A stretch of DNA of 10,789 nt, taken from assembly GCA_943323705.2 (NCBI GenBank), contig CALPIT020000067.1, positions 1 to 10,789 on the forward strand, read 5' to 3'. This document shows, in pieces, positions 1-7,726 of this stretch; within the stretch, counting starts at the first letter, position 1; the number at the start of each line of letters is the position of its first letter. A program made the translations under genes and the position numbers. The DNA comes from Streptomyces griseus (GTDB taxonomy: Bacteria; Bacteroidota; Bacteroidia; Chitinophagales; Chitinophagaceae). The notes under the pieces were generated by a model. It searched no databases and was not told the origin of the DNA. It saw nothing but the letters and a program-made list of their open reading frames with translations.

Positions 1-23
1 CATCCTCATTAAAAACAAACTAT

Positions 24-671
24 ATGAAAAAAGGACTACTTTTTTTACTTATGAGCATGATTACCATTAGCTCATTTTCTCAGGGATTAAGAATCAATGC
101 TTATGGTGCCTATTCTTTTAAGGATAGAATTGATTCTCGTTATGATTTCAATGATTATTACAGAGGAACCATAATGGATGGCTTTCAATTTGGTGGAGGT
201 ATGGAATTTATGGCTGATGATGATTATGGTATAGAACTTTCATACCAAAGACTAAATTCAAGTGCCGAAATGTATTATTATAAAGATGGTGATCAATATA
301 CAAATTTCAAATTAGGAACTAACTACATTATGTTAGGTGGCAATCGTTATTTTGACTTGAAAAATAAAATGATTGAACCATATGTTGGTGCACAAGGTGG
401 ATTAGTCGTATTCAGTTTCAAAAATCCCGATAATGGCAATTCAGGAACCATTACCAAATTTGGTTGGGGTTTTAAAACAGGCTTGAATCTTTGGGCAACT
501 AAACAAGTGGGTATCAAAGTTCAGGCTCAGGTATTATCAGCTGTGCAGTCAGTTGGTGGAGGTTTGTATATTGGCACCGGAGGTTCTGGCGCTGCAGTTA
601 CTACAAACTCTTCTATCTACCAATTTGGATTAGGCGGTGGTATCACCATTAAATTAGGAAAGGATAAATAA
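24..671 (+). CDS. Secreted outer-membrane beta-barrel protein, function unknown
   Basis: This 215-residue protein starts with a typical signal peptide: two lysines, a hydrophobic stretch, and SFSQ at residues 17-20, a common cleavage context in Bacteroidota. The mature part is rich in Gly, Tyr, Phe and Asn. It alternates polar and hydrophobic residues (for example GIELSYQR, YIMLGGNRYFDL, KTGLNLWA, GIKVQAQVL) and ends in a strand-like GLGGGITIKLGKDK. That pattern and length fit a small barrel of about eight strands, like the OmpA/OmpX-like 'outer membrane beta-barrel' families. A Gly/Ser-rich loop (GGGLYIGTGGSGAA) lies near the C-terminus. I see no enzymatic motif and no peptidoglycan-binding OmpA domain, so the role (porin-like, adhesin or structural) is open. 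The ATG at 24 is the only start that gives a complete signal peptide. The gene is followed by its own terminator, so it is probably not co-transcribed with the kinase downstream. The promoter lies outside the window. Confidence 0.85.
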   Translation: MKKGLLFLLMSMITISSFSQGLRINAYGAYSFKDRIDSRYDFNDYYRGTIMDGFQFGGGMEFMADDDYGIELSYQRLNSSAEMYYYKDGDQYTNFKLGTNYIMLGGNRYFDLKNKMIEPYVGAQGGLVVFSFKNPDNGNSGTITKFGWGFKTGLNLWATKQVGIKVQAQVLSAVQSVGGGLYIGTGGSGAAVTTNSSIYQFGLGGGITIKLGKDK

Positions 672-695
672 ATTAATGGATTATATATTTTTTAG

Positions 696-730
696 AACGC
701 TCACCATAAAAAATGGTGGGCGTTTTGTAT
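696..730 (+). terminator. Rho-independent terminator of the beta-barrel gene
   Basis: A 12-bp stem pairs 696-707 (AACGCTCACCAT) with 713-724 (ATGGTGGGCGTT). It has one G-T wobble and a 5-A loop, and a T-rich run follows. It starts 25 bases after the stop codon at 669-671, which is the expected place for a terminator. Confidence 0.85.
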
Positions 731-996
731 TTAGCCTATATACCTAGAAATAATCAGCAATATAAAAAATGGAATATTTATTTATAATGTTGAATATGAT
801 TTTATTCCAACTTTTAGTGTATAATAATCATTCATTGGGCTTCAGAAGCCAAAGCCCTCCTTTAATTACACATCTATACTAATTCTCAGCACGGAAAACT
901 CTGATATGTGTCATCCCTCAGATTAAAGCACTTAATGGATTAAACAAGTTACTTTAACGCTAATATTGTAGATGAAATAGTAGCAATAAAGTAATT
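731..996. other. Intergenic stretch before the histidine kinase, with a small two-way hairpin
   Basis: I find no convincing gene in this AT-rich stretch. GGCTT (838-842) can pair with AAGCC (846-850). Alternatively GGGCTT (837-842) can pair with AAGCCC (852-857), so two mutually exclusive short hairpins are possible. The best promoter candidate for the kinase is TAATATTG at 961-968, one mismatch from TAnnTTTG, but no TTTG lies at the expected distance upstream, so I do not call it. There is no SD sequence before the ATG at 997. Confidence 0.4.
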
Positions 997-2658
997 ATGA
1001 ATCAACAAGTTTACCAAGACTTTCATATTTCTAATCAATACGAAGCGTTTTTTAAGCACGCATCAATTGGGATTATTGTAGTTAATCAAAGTGGTGATAT
1101 TACTAATGCGAATCCTTTTTTATTAACCTTGTTTGGGTATGAGGAAGATGAGTTATTAGGAAGAAAAATTGAAGATTTGATTCCAGCGAGGTTTCATCAT
1201 AATCACCAACAGCATCGTGAAGCTTATAATAAAAATCCAAAAACCCGAGCTATGGGAATTGGAATGGAATTGTTTGGAAAGAAAAAAGACGGAACAGAAT
1301 TTTCGGTAGAAGTAAGTTTAAGCAATTATGAAACTAATGGCGAAAAATATGCATTTGCATTTATTACTGACAATACACATCGTTTAAATGATAAAAATGA
1401 AATTTCTCAACTTTATAACGATCTTGAATTAAATGTACAAAACAGAACAAAAGAATTAACCCGCACCCTGAGTGTTTTAGAATTACTGAATGAAAAACAC
1501 GCCATTACACTTGCCAATCAAAAAGCCATTTTAGACAACGCGCGGGTAATGCTTTATGCTATGAATGAAAATGGCTTGATTCAGTTTTTTAATCCCGAAG
1601 CCATCAGACTTACTGGTTACGAGGCCTCGGAAGTGGTGAAAAAACACACACCAACTTTGTTTCACCGTTCGGTTGAAATTGATACTTGCAGGCAGGAATT
1701 GTTTAACCAACATGAAATTGTTGCTGTCAATGATTTTGATGTAATCAAACAAAAAGCATTAAAAAACGAGATTAATAATTTGGAATGTTTTTTTGTAAAT
1801 AAGGATAAAGAAGAAATTCCCGTTTCACTTACGATAACTGCTATACGAAATAAACAAAATAAACTTGTAGGATTTATGGGAGTTGCCATAGATATTACAG
1901 ATCGAAAAAAAGCAGTAGTCAATTTGCTTGAAGCACTCAACAAAGAAAAAAAATTGGGTGAAATGAAAAGCCGATTTGTATCCATGGCTTCTCATGAATT
2001 CAGAACGCCATTAAGTACCATACTGTCATCTGCTTATCTGGTTGAAAAATATTCAGAATTATCGGAACAGCCTAAAAGGGAAAAGCACATTGGCAGAATC
2101 ATTTCTGCTGTAAACAACCTCACTAATATTCTTAATGAATTTTTAAGTGTCGGAAAAATTGAAGAAGGAAAACTGGTATTAAACATCTCCAATTTCAATG
2201 TAAATAAACTAATAGAATCGACCGTAGCCGATTTGAAAACCATGCTCAAAGTTGGACAGGAAATTAATTATTCTCATGAAGGAAAGGAAGAAATAAATTT
2301 AGACGGTTCTTTATTAAAAAATATCGTCATCAATTTAGTTTCCAATGCGATTAAATTTTCTGCTGAAAATAAACCCATTCATATTACTAGCTCATGTAAT
2401 AAAGATGAGTTCGTAATTAAAGTTAAAGACAGTGGCATTGGTATTTCAAAAGAAGATCAGGAACATTTAATGGAAAGATTTTTCAGAGGTGCGAATGCAG
2501 TAAATGTTCAAGGCACCGGATTGGGATTACATATTGTTTCAAAATATGTGGAATGTATGCAAGGAAAAATGACCTACGAATCAGTTCTCAATGAAGGAAC
2601 CACTTTTACCATAATTTTCAAACCCTCTATATTAATTGCACATGAAGACTATGATTAA
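997..2658 (+). CDS. Cytoplasmic PAS-PAS sensor histidine kinase
   Basis: This 553-residue kinase has no signal peptide or membrane segment, so it should sense a cytoplasmic cue. The first PAS domain (about 18-125) carries the GKKKDGTEF...VEVSLS signature of the FixL-like PAS subgroup. A charged, probably coiled-coil linker follows (about 131-172), then a second PAS domain (about 175-305) ending in GVAIDITDRK. The dimerisation/phosphoacceptor domain has the H-box SHEFRTP, with His333 the expected phosphorylation site. The ATPase domain shows the N-box (N442, N446, N450), the G1 box DSGIGIS (478-484), the F-box RFFRG (494-498) and the G2 box GTGLGL (506-511), so it looks fully active. At the position of the FixL haem histidine the first PAS has Arg84, which argues against haem binding. 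The ligand is unknown. The gene lies 58 bases before a receiver-Crp regulator, its likely partner. Confidence 0.93.
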   Translation: MNQQVYQDFHISNQYEAFFKHASIGIIVVNQSGDITNANPFLLTLFGYEEDELLGRKIEDLIPARFHHNHQQHREAYNKNPKTRAMGIGMELFGKKKDGTEFSVEVSLSNYETNGEKYAFAFITDNTHRLNDKNEISQLYNDLELNVQNRTKELTRTLSVLELLNEKHAITLANQKAILDNARVMLYAMNENGLIQFFNPEAIRLTGYEASEVVKKHTPTLFHRSVEIDTCRQELFNQHEIVAVNDFDVIKQKALKNEINNLECFFVNKDKEEIPVSLTITAIRNKQNKLVGFMGVAIDITDRKKAVVNLLEALNKEKKLGEMKSRFVSMASHEFRTPLSTILSSAYLVEKYSELSEQPKREKHIGRIISAVNNLTNILNEFLSVGKIEEGKLVLNISNFNVNKLIESTVADLKTMLKVGQEINYSHEGKEEINLDGSLLKNIVINLVSNAIKFSAENKPIHITSSCNKDEFVIKVKDSGIGISKEDQEHLMERFFRGANAVNVQGTGLGLHIVSKYVECMQGKMTYESVLNEGTTFTIIFKPSILIAHEDYD

Positions 2659-2716
2659 TTGAGATTAATGTACAGCTTACTCATGTGTTATTTCTTAACA
2701 ATTTAAAATCAGAAAC

Positions 2717-3778
2717 ATGAAAACAATTTTATTGATTGAAGACAACGACGAAATCAGAGAAAATACAGCAGAAATTCTTGAGCTGGCCATGTACAATGTT
2801 TTTACCGCTCCGAATGGTAAATTGGGCGTTGAAAAAGCGGTTGATGTAAAACCTGATTTAATTATTTGTGACATCATGATGCCGGTTCTGGATGGTTATG
2901 GTGTACTACATGCCATTCAAAAACAAGAAGAAATCAAAAACACGCCATTCATTTTTCTAACTGCAAAAACAGAAAGAGGTGATTTGAGAAAAGGTATGGA
3001 ATTGGGTGCCGATGATTATATCTCCAAACCTTTTGATGCAACTGAATTATTAAATGCAGTTGATAGCCGACTTAAAAAAGTAGAATTGCTGAAGAAAGAA
3101 TTCTCAAAAGATATGGATGGTGTTCACCAGCTTATCCTGGAAAGTTCAGGTGGTGATGTTATAAAAGCAATGGTTGAAAACAGAAGCACCAATAATTACA
3201 AGAAAAAACAAGTGATTTACAAAGAAGGCAATCATCCTACACAATTGTATTATGTGCTCAGCGGAAAAATAAAAACGTTTAAATCAAATGATGATGGAAA
3301 AGAACTGGTAACTGATTTGTATTCTGCTGGTGATTTTTTAGGACATATCGCCTTACTTCAAGGAAGTGTGTACAGAGAAACTGCAGAAGCCATTGATGAA
3401 TGTGAAATCGCCATCATACCCAAAAAAGAATTTGAAGAATTATTAAGCAATAGCAAAGAAGTAGCACAGAAGTTTATCAATTTGCTTGCTAAAAATATTG
3501 CAGATAAAGAACATCATTTATTAAATCTTGCATACAACTCTTTAAGAAAAAAAGTAGCTGATGCGCTGATGGCATTAAAGAATAAATATCATGTAACCGG
3601 CAATCCTGAAAATTTTAGAATCGATATCAGCCGAGAAAACCTCGCCAATATTGCAGGCACAGCAACAGAATCACTCATCAGAACATTAAGTGATTTCAAA
3701 AACGAAAAATTAATTGATATTAAAGATGGTCATATCACCATCATGAATGATAAAAAACTCGAAGGCATGATCAATTGA
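2717..3778 (+). CDS. Response regulator with receiver domain fused to a Crp/Fnr-type DNA-binding module
   Basis: The N-terminal receiver (1-120) has the acidic pair E8/D9, phosphoacceptor Asp52 (ICDIMMP), Thr82 (FLTAK) and Lys104 (SKPFD), so phosphotransfer is expected to work. A helical linker leads to a cyclic-nucleotide-binding-like fold (about 160-245) and a Crp-type winged helix (about 270-345). The helix-turn-helix is at 304-333, and its recognition helix keeps the Glu-x3-Arg pattern (E318, R322) that in Crp/Fnr contacts TGA half-sites. The residues that bind cAMP in E. coli Crp (E72, R82) align with H210 and E221, so classical cAMP binding is unlikely. Only two cysteines are present (C51, C229), so this is not an Fnr-type iron-sulphur sensor. 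I infer that phosphorylation by the upstream kinase replaces ligand binding as the switch. The two genes very probably form an operon that ends at the hairpin at 3808. The target promoters are not visible here. Confidence 0.92.
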   Translation: MKTILLIEDNDEIRENTAEILELAMYNVFTAPNGKLGVEKAVDVKPDLIICDIMMPVLDGYGVLHAIQKQEEIKNTPFIFLTAKTERGDLRKGMELGADDYISKPFDATELLNAVDSRLKKVELLKKEFSKDMDGVHQLILESSGGDVIKAMVENRSTNNYKKKQVIYKEGNHPTQLYYVLSGKIKTFKSNDDGKELVTDLYSAGDFLGHIALLQGSVYRETAEAIDECEIAIIPKKEFEELLSNSKEVAQKFINLLAKNIADKEHHLLNLAYNSLRKKVADALMALKNKYHVTGNPENFRIDISRENLANIAGTATESLIRTLSDFKNEKLIDIKDGHITIMNDKKLEGMIN

Positions 3779-3807
3779 TGCTTTCAATTTTGAAGAATCT
3801 ACTCAAT

Positions 3808-3843
3808 AAAAAAACTCGCTAATGATGATTAGCGAGTTTTTTT
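3808..3843. terminator. Bidirectional rho-independent terminator between convergent genes
   Basis: A perfect 15-bp stem pairs 3808-3822 (A7 then CTCGCTAA) with 3829-3843 (TTAGCGAG then T7) around the loop TGATGA. It gives a U-tract on both strands. It lies 29 bases after the response-regulator stop and 3 bases after the metH stop on the other strand, so it can terminate both operons. Confidence 0.93.
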
Positions 3844-3846
3844 ATT

Positions 3847-6534
3847 TTATTCCAAAATGGGTCTTAACCATCTTGTCGCTTCTTCAATGCTCATGCCTTT
3901 TCGTTGTGCATAATCTTCAAGCTGGTCTTTTTCAATTTTACCCACTCCGAAATATTTACTTTCGGGATGAGCAAAATACCAGCCACAAACAGAAGATGCG
4001 GGATACATGGCCAACGATTCAGTCAAATGAATTCCAGTTGCGGCTTCACCACCGAGCAATTCAAACAATTTGTATTTTTCGGTATGATCAGGACAAGCGG
4101 GATACCCTGGTGCTGGACGTATACCCAAATAATCTTCACTAATTAATTGTTCATTAGAAAGTTGTTCCTCTTTAGCATAACCCCAGAATTCCTTTCTGGT
4201 TCTGTGATGCAGTACTTCTGCAAAAGCTTCTGCTAACCTGTCTGCCAATGCCTGCAAAATAATTTTATTGTAATCATCAAGCTTTTCTTCAAAAGATTTG
4301 ATATGTTTTTCAATGCCTTGAATGGTTACAGAAAATGCACCCATGTAATCATTTTGATTGGGATGAATAAAATCAGCCAATGATAAATTGGGTTGTCCTT
4401 CTGCTTTTTTAATTTGTTGTCTTAAAAATTCAAGTTGAATGTTTTTATCTTTTACAACAACGCTATCCGGTGCTACTTTATTGACTTCCCAGAATCCTAC
4501 CACACCTTTTGCCGTAAGCCATTTTTCTTCAATGATTTTTTTCAGCAACTGCTGAGCATCTTCATATAATTTGGTGGCTTCTGTTCCAATCACACTGTCT
4601 GATAATATAGCAGGGAATTTTCCATGCATTTCCCAAGCGATGAAGAAAGGTTGCCAATCAATATATGTGGCAATTTCAGCTATTGAATAGTTATCAAAAT
4701 GTTTGGTTTCAGTGAAATTGGGCTGTATTGGAGTAAAATCATTCCAATTGATATGAGCCGTTTTTTTCTGTGCTGCAGCAAATGGCAATAATTGTTTGCT
4801 AGATTTTTTATTTCCGAAATCAACTTGTAATTGTGCGTATTCTTTAGTGATGTCTGTGAGGAAATTATTTTTTTGATCTTTACTCAATAAACTACCAGCA
4901 ACGGTTACACTACGAGAAGCATCAAGTACATGCACCACACCATCATTATATTCAGGAGCAATTTTAACGGCAGTATGCATTCTGCTAGTTGTGGCACCGC
5001 CAATTAACAATGGAATGTTCATTTTTAGTCGCTTCATTTCTTTGGCGATATGCACCATCTCATCTAATGAAGGGGTTATCAAACCACTCAATCCAATAAT
5101 ATCAACATTATGTTTTCTGGCTTCGGTTAAAATTTTATCAGCAGAAACCATCACGCCCAAATCAATAATTTCATACCCATTGCAACCGAGTACAACACCT
5201 ACAATGTTTTTACCAATGTCGTGTACATCGCCTTTTACAGTGGCTAATAATATTTTAGCAGGTCCTTTTTCTTCAGCAGCATTGGCATTGTTTAATTTCC
5301 TATCTGCTTTTTCCTGTTCGATATAAGGAGTAAGAACAGCTACGGCTTTTTTCATCACACGCGCGCTCTTAACTACCTGAGGTAAGAACATTTTTCCCGC
5401 ACCGAACAAGTCCCCAACAATATTCATACCTGCCATTAAAGGACCTTCAATGACATCCAATGGTTTTGGATATTTCAGTCTTGCTTCTTCTGTGTCTGTA
5501 TCGATGTATTCTGTAATGCCATGCACCAATGCATGTTCCATTCTTTTTTCTACAGATTCATTTCTCCAGGTTTCATCTTTAACGGTTTCTTTGCCTTTAG
5601 CTTTTACTGTTTCAGCAAAGGCGATTAATCTTTCTGTAGCGCCATTATCATCATTGTTTTTATTGAGGATAACGTCTTCGCATAGCTGCTTTAAAGTAGG
5701 TTCAATTTCATCATAAATAACCAATTGTCCTGCATTTACAATTCCCATATCCATACCGGCTTTGATGGCATGAAACAGAAACACGCTATGGATGGCTTCT
5801 CTCACATGATCATTACCTCTAAATGAAAAAGAAACATTACTCACACCGCCACTTACTTTAGTCAAAGGCATCAGGTTTTTTATTTCTCTGGTTGCTTCTA
5901 TAAAATCGACTGCATAATTGTTGTGTTCTTCAATACCTGTAGCTATAGCAAATATGTTGGGATCGAAAATGATATCTTCAGGTGCAAAACCAACTTGTTC
6001 TGTCAAAATTTTATACGCTCTATGGCATATTTCAACTTTTCTAATTTTAGTATCCGCCTGTCCTACTTCATCGAAAGCCATTACAATCACCGCAGCACCA
6101 AAGTTTTTACAAATGATTGCCTGTTCAATAAATTTTTGTTCCCCTTCTTTCATGGAGATGGAATTCACGATACATTTTCCTTGTACACATTTCAATCCGG
6201 CTTCAATGATTTCAAACTTGCTGCTATCAATCATGATGGGAATGCGCGCAATATCTGGCTCTGATTGTACCAGATTTAAAAACGTAGTCATCGCTGCAAC
6301 GCCATCCAATAAGGCATCATCCATATTTATATCAATCACCTGTGCACCACTTTCCACTTGCTGACGCGCTACCGATAATGCTTCTTCGTAAAGTCCTTCT
6401 CTGATTAATCGTGCAAATTTCTTACTGCCCGTCACATTGGTTCGTTCACCTACATTTAAAAAATTTGTTTCCGGACGAACAATGAGTGGTTCGAGGCCGC
6501 TGAGTCGGAGATAAGGTTGTATGTGTTGTGTCAT
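3847..6534 (-). CDS. metH: Methionine synthase, folate/cobalamin/reactivation subunit of a split MetH
   Basis: This 895-residue protein corresponds to E. coli MetH without its first domain. The pterin-binding barrel (about 20-290) has NVGERTNVTG (27-36), NSISMKEG (124-131) and GGVSNVSFSFRGN (229-241), and binds 5-methyltetrahydrofolate. A helical cap (about 325-410) precedes the cobalamin domain. There the classical signature is intact with correct spacing: D436-x-H438-x-x-G441, 41 residues, S483-G-L, 26 residues, G512-G513. His438 is the expected lower cobalt ligand. The C-terminal reactivation domain (about 600-895) has RPAPGYPACPDHTEK (806-820), the S-adenosylmethionine site, and GWYFAHPESKYFGVG (851-865). 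The protein transfers the methyl group from methyl-folate through cobalamin, but lacks the homocysteine/zinc domain, which the gene upstream supplies. The start at 6534 gives a natural N-terminus, and no SD is visible. No metF follows. The gene ends at the shared terminator. Confidence 0.96.
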   Translation of the reverse strand: MTQHIQPYLRLSGLEPLIVRPETNFLNVGERTNVTGSKKFARLIREGLYEEALSVARQQVESGAQVIDINMDDALLDGVAAMTTFLNLVQSEPDIARIPIMIDSSKFEIIEAGLKCVQGKCIVNSISMKEGEQKFIEQAIICKNFGAAVIVMAFDEVGQADTKIRKVEICHRAYKILTEQVGFAPEDIIFDPNIFAIATGIEEHNNYAVDFIEATREIKNLMPLTKVSGGVSNVSFSFRGNDHVREAIHSVFLFHAIKAGMDMGIVNAGQLVIYDEIEPTLKQLCEDVILNKNNDDNGATERLIAFAETVKAKGKETVKDETWRNESVEKRMEHALVHGITEYIDTDTEEARLKYPKPLDVIEGPLMAGMNIVGDLFGAGKMFLPQVVKSARVMKKAVAVLTPYIEQEKADRKLNNANAAEEKGPAKILLATVKGDVHDIGKNIVGVVLGCNGYEIIDLGVMVSADKILTEARKHNVDIIGLSGLITPSLDEMVHIAKEMKRLKMNIPLLIGGATTSRMHTAVKIAPEYNDGVVHVLDASRSVTVAGSLLSKDQKNNFLTDITKEYAQLQVDFGNKKSSKQLLPFAAAQKKTAHINWNDFTPIQPNFTETKHFDNYSIAEIATYIDWQPFFIAWEMHGKFPAILSDSVIGTEATKLYEDAQQLLKKIIEEKWLTAKGVVGFWEVNKVAPDSVVVKDKNIQLEFLRQQIKKAEGQPNLSLADFIHPNQNDYMGAFSVTIQGIEKHIKSFEEKLDDYNKIILQALADRLAEAFAEVLHHRTRKEFWGYAKEEQLSNEQLISEDYLGIRPAPGYPACPDHTEKYKLFELLGGEAATGIHLTESLAMYPASSVCGWYFAHPESKYFGVGKIEKDQLEDYAQRKGMSIEEATRWLRPILE

Positions 6535-6552
6535 AATTAATAATGTTTGGAA

Positions 6553-6619
6553 GGTTCAAGAGGTTCAAAGAGTTTAAAAGGTTGATTGAACCTGTTGAAC
6601 TTATTGAACCTTTTAAACT
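6553..6619. repeat. 9-base-period imperfect hairpin in the metH spacer (copy A)
   Basis: Units begin every 9 bases on the left arm (6553 GGTTCAAGA, 6562 GGTTCAAAG, 6571 AGTTTAAAA, 6580 GGTTGA). Complementary units run with the same period on the right arm (6586 TTGAACCTG, 6595 TTGAACTTA, 6604 TTGAACCTT, 6613 TTAAACTAA). Folded around 6584-6588, the arms pair along about 31 positions with few mismatches and several wobbles. It fills most of the 83-base gap between the two metH genes and reaches into the upstream gene's stop codon (6618-6620). No U-tract follows on either strand, so it does not look like a terminator. Copy B lies before the upstream gene. Confidence 0.85.
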
Positions 6620-7625
6620 AAGAAATTAAAATCGGCAGCTCCCTCGGCTTATACTTACTCACTTCATCCGCAATATGCTTTATATGATCAGGTGTAGTGC
6701 CACAGCACCCTCCTACTATATTTAAAAATCCTTCTTTCGCCCACTCTTCAACGATATGTGCGGTTTCGTGTGGTTGTTCATCATATTCACCAAATGCATT
6801 CGGCAATCCCGCATTCGGATACGCAGAAGTATAACACTTAGCAATAGACGATAACTCTTCAATATGTGGTCTCATTTCACTGGCACCTAATGCACAATTC
6901 AAACCAATACTCAATGGATTCGCATGAATTAAAGACACATAAAAAGCTTCGAGCGTTTGTCCGCTCAATGTTCTGCCGCTTGCATCTGTAATGGTACCGC
7001 TAATCATAATCGGCAATTCAGGAAGATTATTGATGCTGAAGAAATTTTTGATAGCAAAAATCGCTGCCTTGGCATTCAGCGTGTCGAAAATAGTTTCCAC
7101 CAATAACAAATCAACACCGCCTTCAACTAAACCTCTAACTTGTTCTTCATAAGCAGCCACTACTTCATCAAATGTTACGGCTCTGTAACCCGGATTGTTT
7201 ACATCTGGTGAAAGCGACAAAGTTTTATTCAAAGGACCTATTGCACCGGCAACAAATCTTGGTTTGTCAGGATTTTGCTTCGTGTATTCGTCAGCGGCAG
7301 TGCGTGCACATTTGGCAGAAGCTACATTCATTTCGTAAGCTATTTCTTGCATATCATAATCTGCCTGCGCGATAACCGTACTGCTGAAGGTGTTGGTTTC
7401 AATGATATCAGCACCTGCATCCAAATATTGTTTGTGAATAGCAATGATAATATCCGGCTGGGTAATGCTCAATAAATCATTATTGCCTTTTACATCTTTA
7501 TGCCATGATTTGAAACGATCGCCTCTGTAATCAGCTTCCTCCAATTTGTAACGCTGAATCATAGTGCCCATGGCGCCATCAATGATGAGGATGCGTTGTT
7601 TGAGAATTTCTCTAATTTTTACCAT
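6618..7625 (-). CDS. metH: Methionine synthase, homocysteine/zinc-binding subunit of a split MetH
   Basis: This 335-residue protein is the homocysteine S-methyltransferase domain of cobalamin-dependent methionine synthase as a separate gene. It begins with the family motif ILIIDGAMGTMIQ (12-24). It has DAGADIIETNTFSS (69-82) and the three zinc ligands Cys244 (LNCALG) and Cys307/Cys308 (GGCCGT), matching C247, C310 and C311 of E. coli MetH. The zinc activates the homocysteine thiol for attack on methyl-cobalamin carried by the second subunit. The protein ends where the linker to the folate domain begins in one-piece MetH. The next gene on the same strand is that remaining part, 83 bases on, so the two are almost certainly co-transcribed and work as a complex. 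The start at 7625 has no SD. It overlaps the stop of a possible 33-codon frame (TAATG). The promoter and a long structured leader lie upstream. Confidence 0.95.
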   Translation of the reverse strand: MVKIREILKQRILIIDGAMGTMIQRYKLEEADYRGDRFKSWHKDVKGNNDLLSITQPDIIIAIHKQYLDAGADIIETNTFSSTVIAQADYDMQEIAYEMNVASAKCARTAADEYTKQNPDKPRFVAGAIGPLNKTLSLSPDVNNPGYRAVTFDEVVAAYEEQVRGLVEGGVDLLLVETIFDTLNAKAAIFAIKNFFSINNLPELPIMISGTITDASGRTLSGQTLEAFYVSLIHANPLSIGLNCALGASEMRPHIEELSSIAKCYTSAYPNAGLPNAFGEYDEQPHETAHIVEEWAKEGFLNIVGGCCGTTPDHIKHIADEVSKYKPRELPILIS

Positions 7626-7726
7626 TATAAAAGTTTAATAGATTCTTTTAGTTCAAAAGGTTTGGGAGGTTCAAAAGGTTCAAAAAAGGTTATCGAAGTA
7701 AATAACATTTTGAACTTATTGAACAT
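7625..7726 (-). CDS. Possible 33-residue upstream peptide encoded by the repeat, coupled to metH
   Basis: An ATG at 7726 opens 33 codons, and the TAA stop (7627-7625) shares its last A with the metH start codon (TAATG), a layout typical of translational coupling. The 9-base repeat equals three codons in this frame and gives repeated Phe-Glu-Pro (FEPFEPPKPFE). It has only two methionines, so it does not look like a methionine-counting attenuator. There is no SD and no known homologue, and a frame this short can arise by chance, particularly because the repeat happens to lack stops in this frame. Treat it as a candidate only. Confidence 0.2.
   Translation of the reverse strand: MFNKFKMLFTSITFFEPFEPPKPFELKESIKLL

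Noticed and set aside
961..968. TAATATTG as the promoter of the sensor kinase operon
   Set aside because: It has one mismatch to TAnnTTTG and no TTTG or TTG at the proper distance upstream; such matches are frequent in AT-rich DNA.
1531..2249. Several open frames on the - strand within the histidine kinase
   Set aside because: All lie opposite conserved PAS and HisKA coding sequence and encode low-information, Ser/Phe-rich products.
5918..6364. A 148-codon open frame on the + strand inside the metH gene
   Set aside because: It is antisense to a strongly conserved metH region, its product is Ser/Ile/Ala-rich with no recognisable domain, and the overlapping + frames are equally meaningless. 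It is a shadow of the real gene.
6553..6619. The metH spacer hairpin as a terminator or CRISPR-like repeat array
   Set aside because: No U-tract follows on either strand, the downstream gene is needed for a working enzyme, and the 9-base units are contiguous with no unique spacers.
6535..6620. The metH split as a sequencing frameshift or pseudogene
   Set aside because: Both parts are complete at domain boundaries, keep all key residues, and are separated by 83 bases with in-frame stops and a natural new start.
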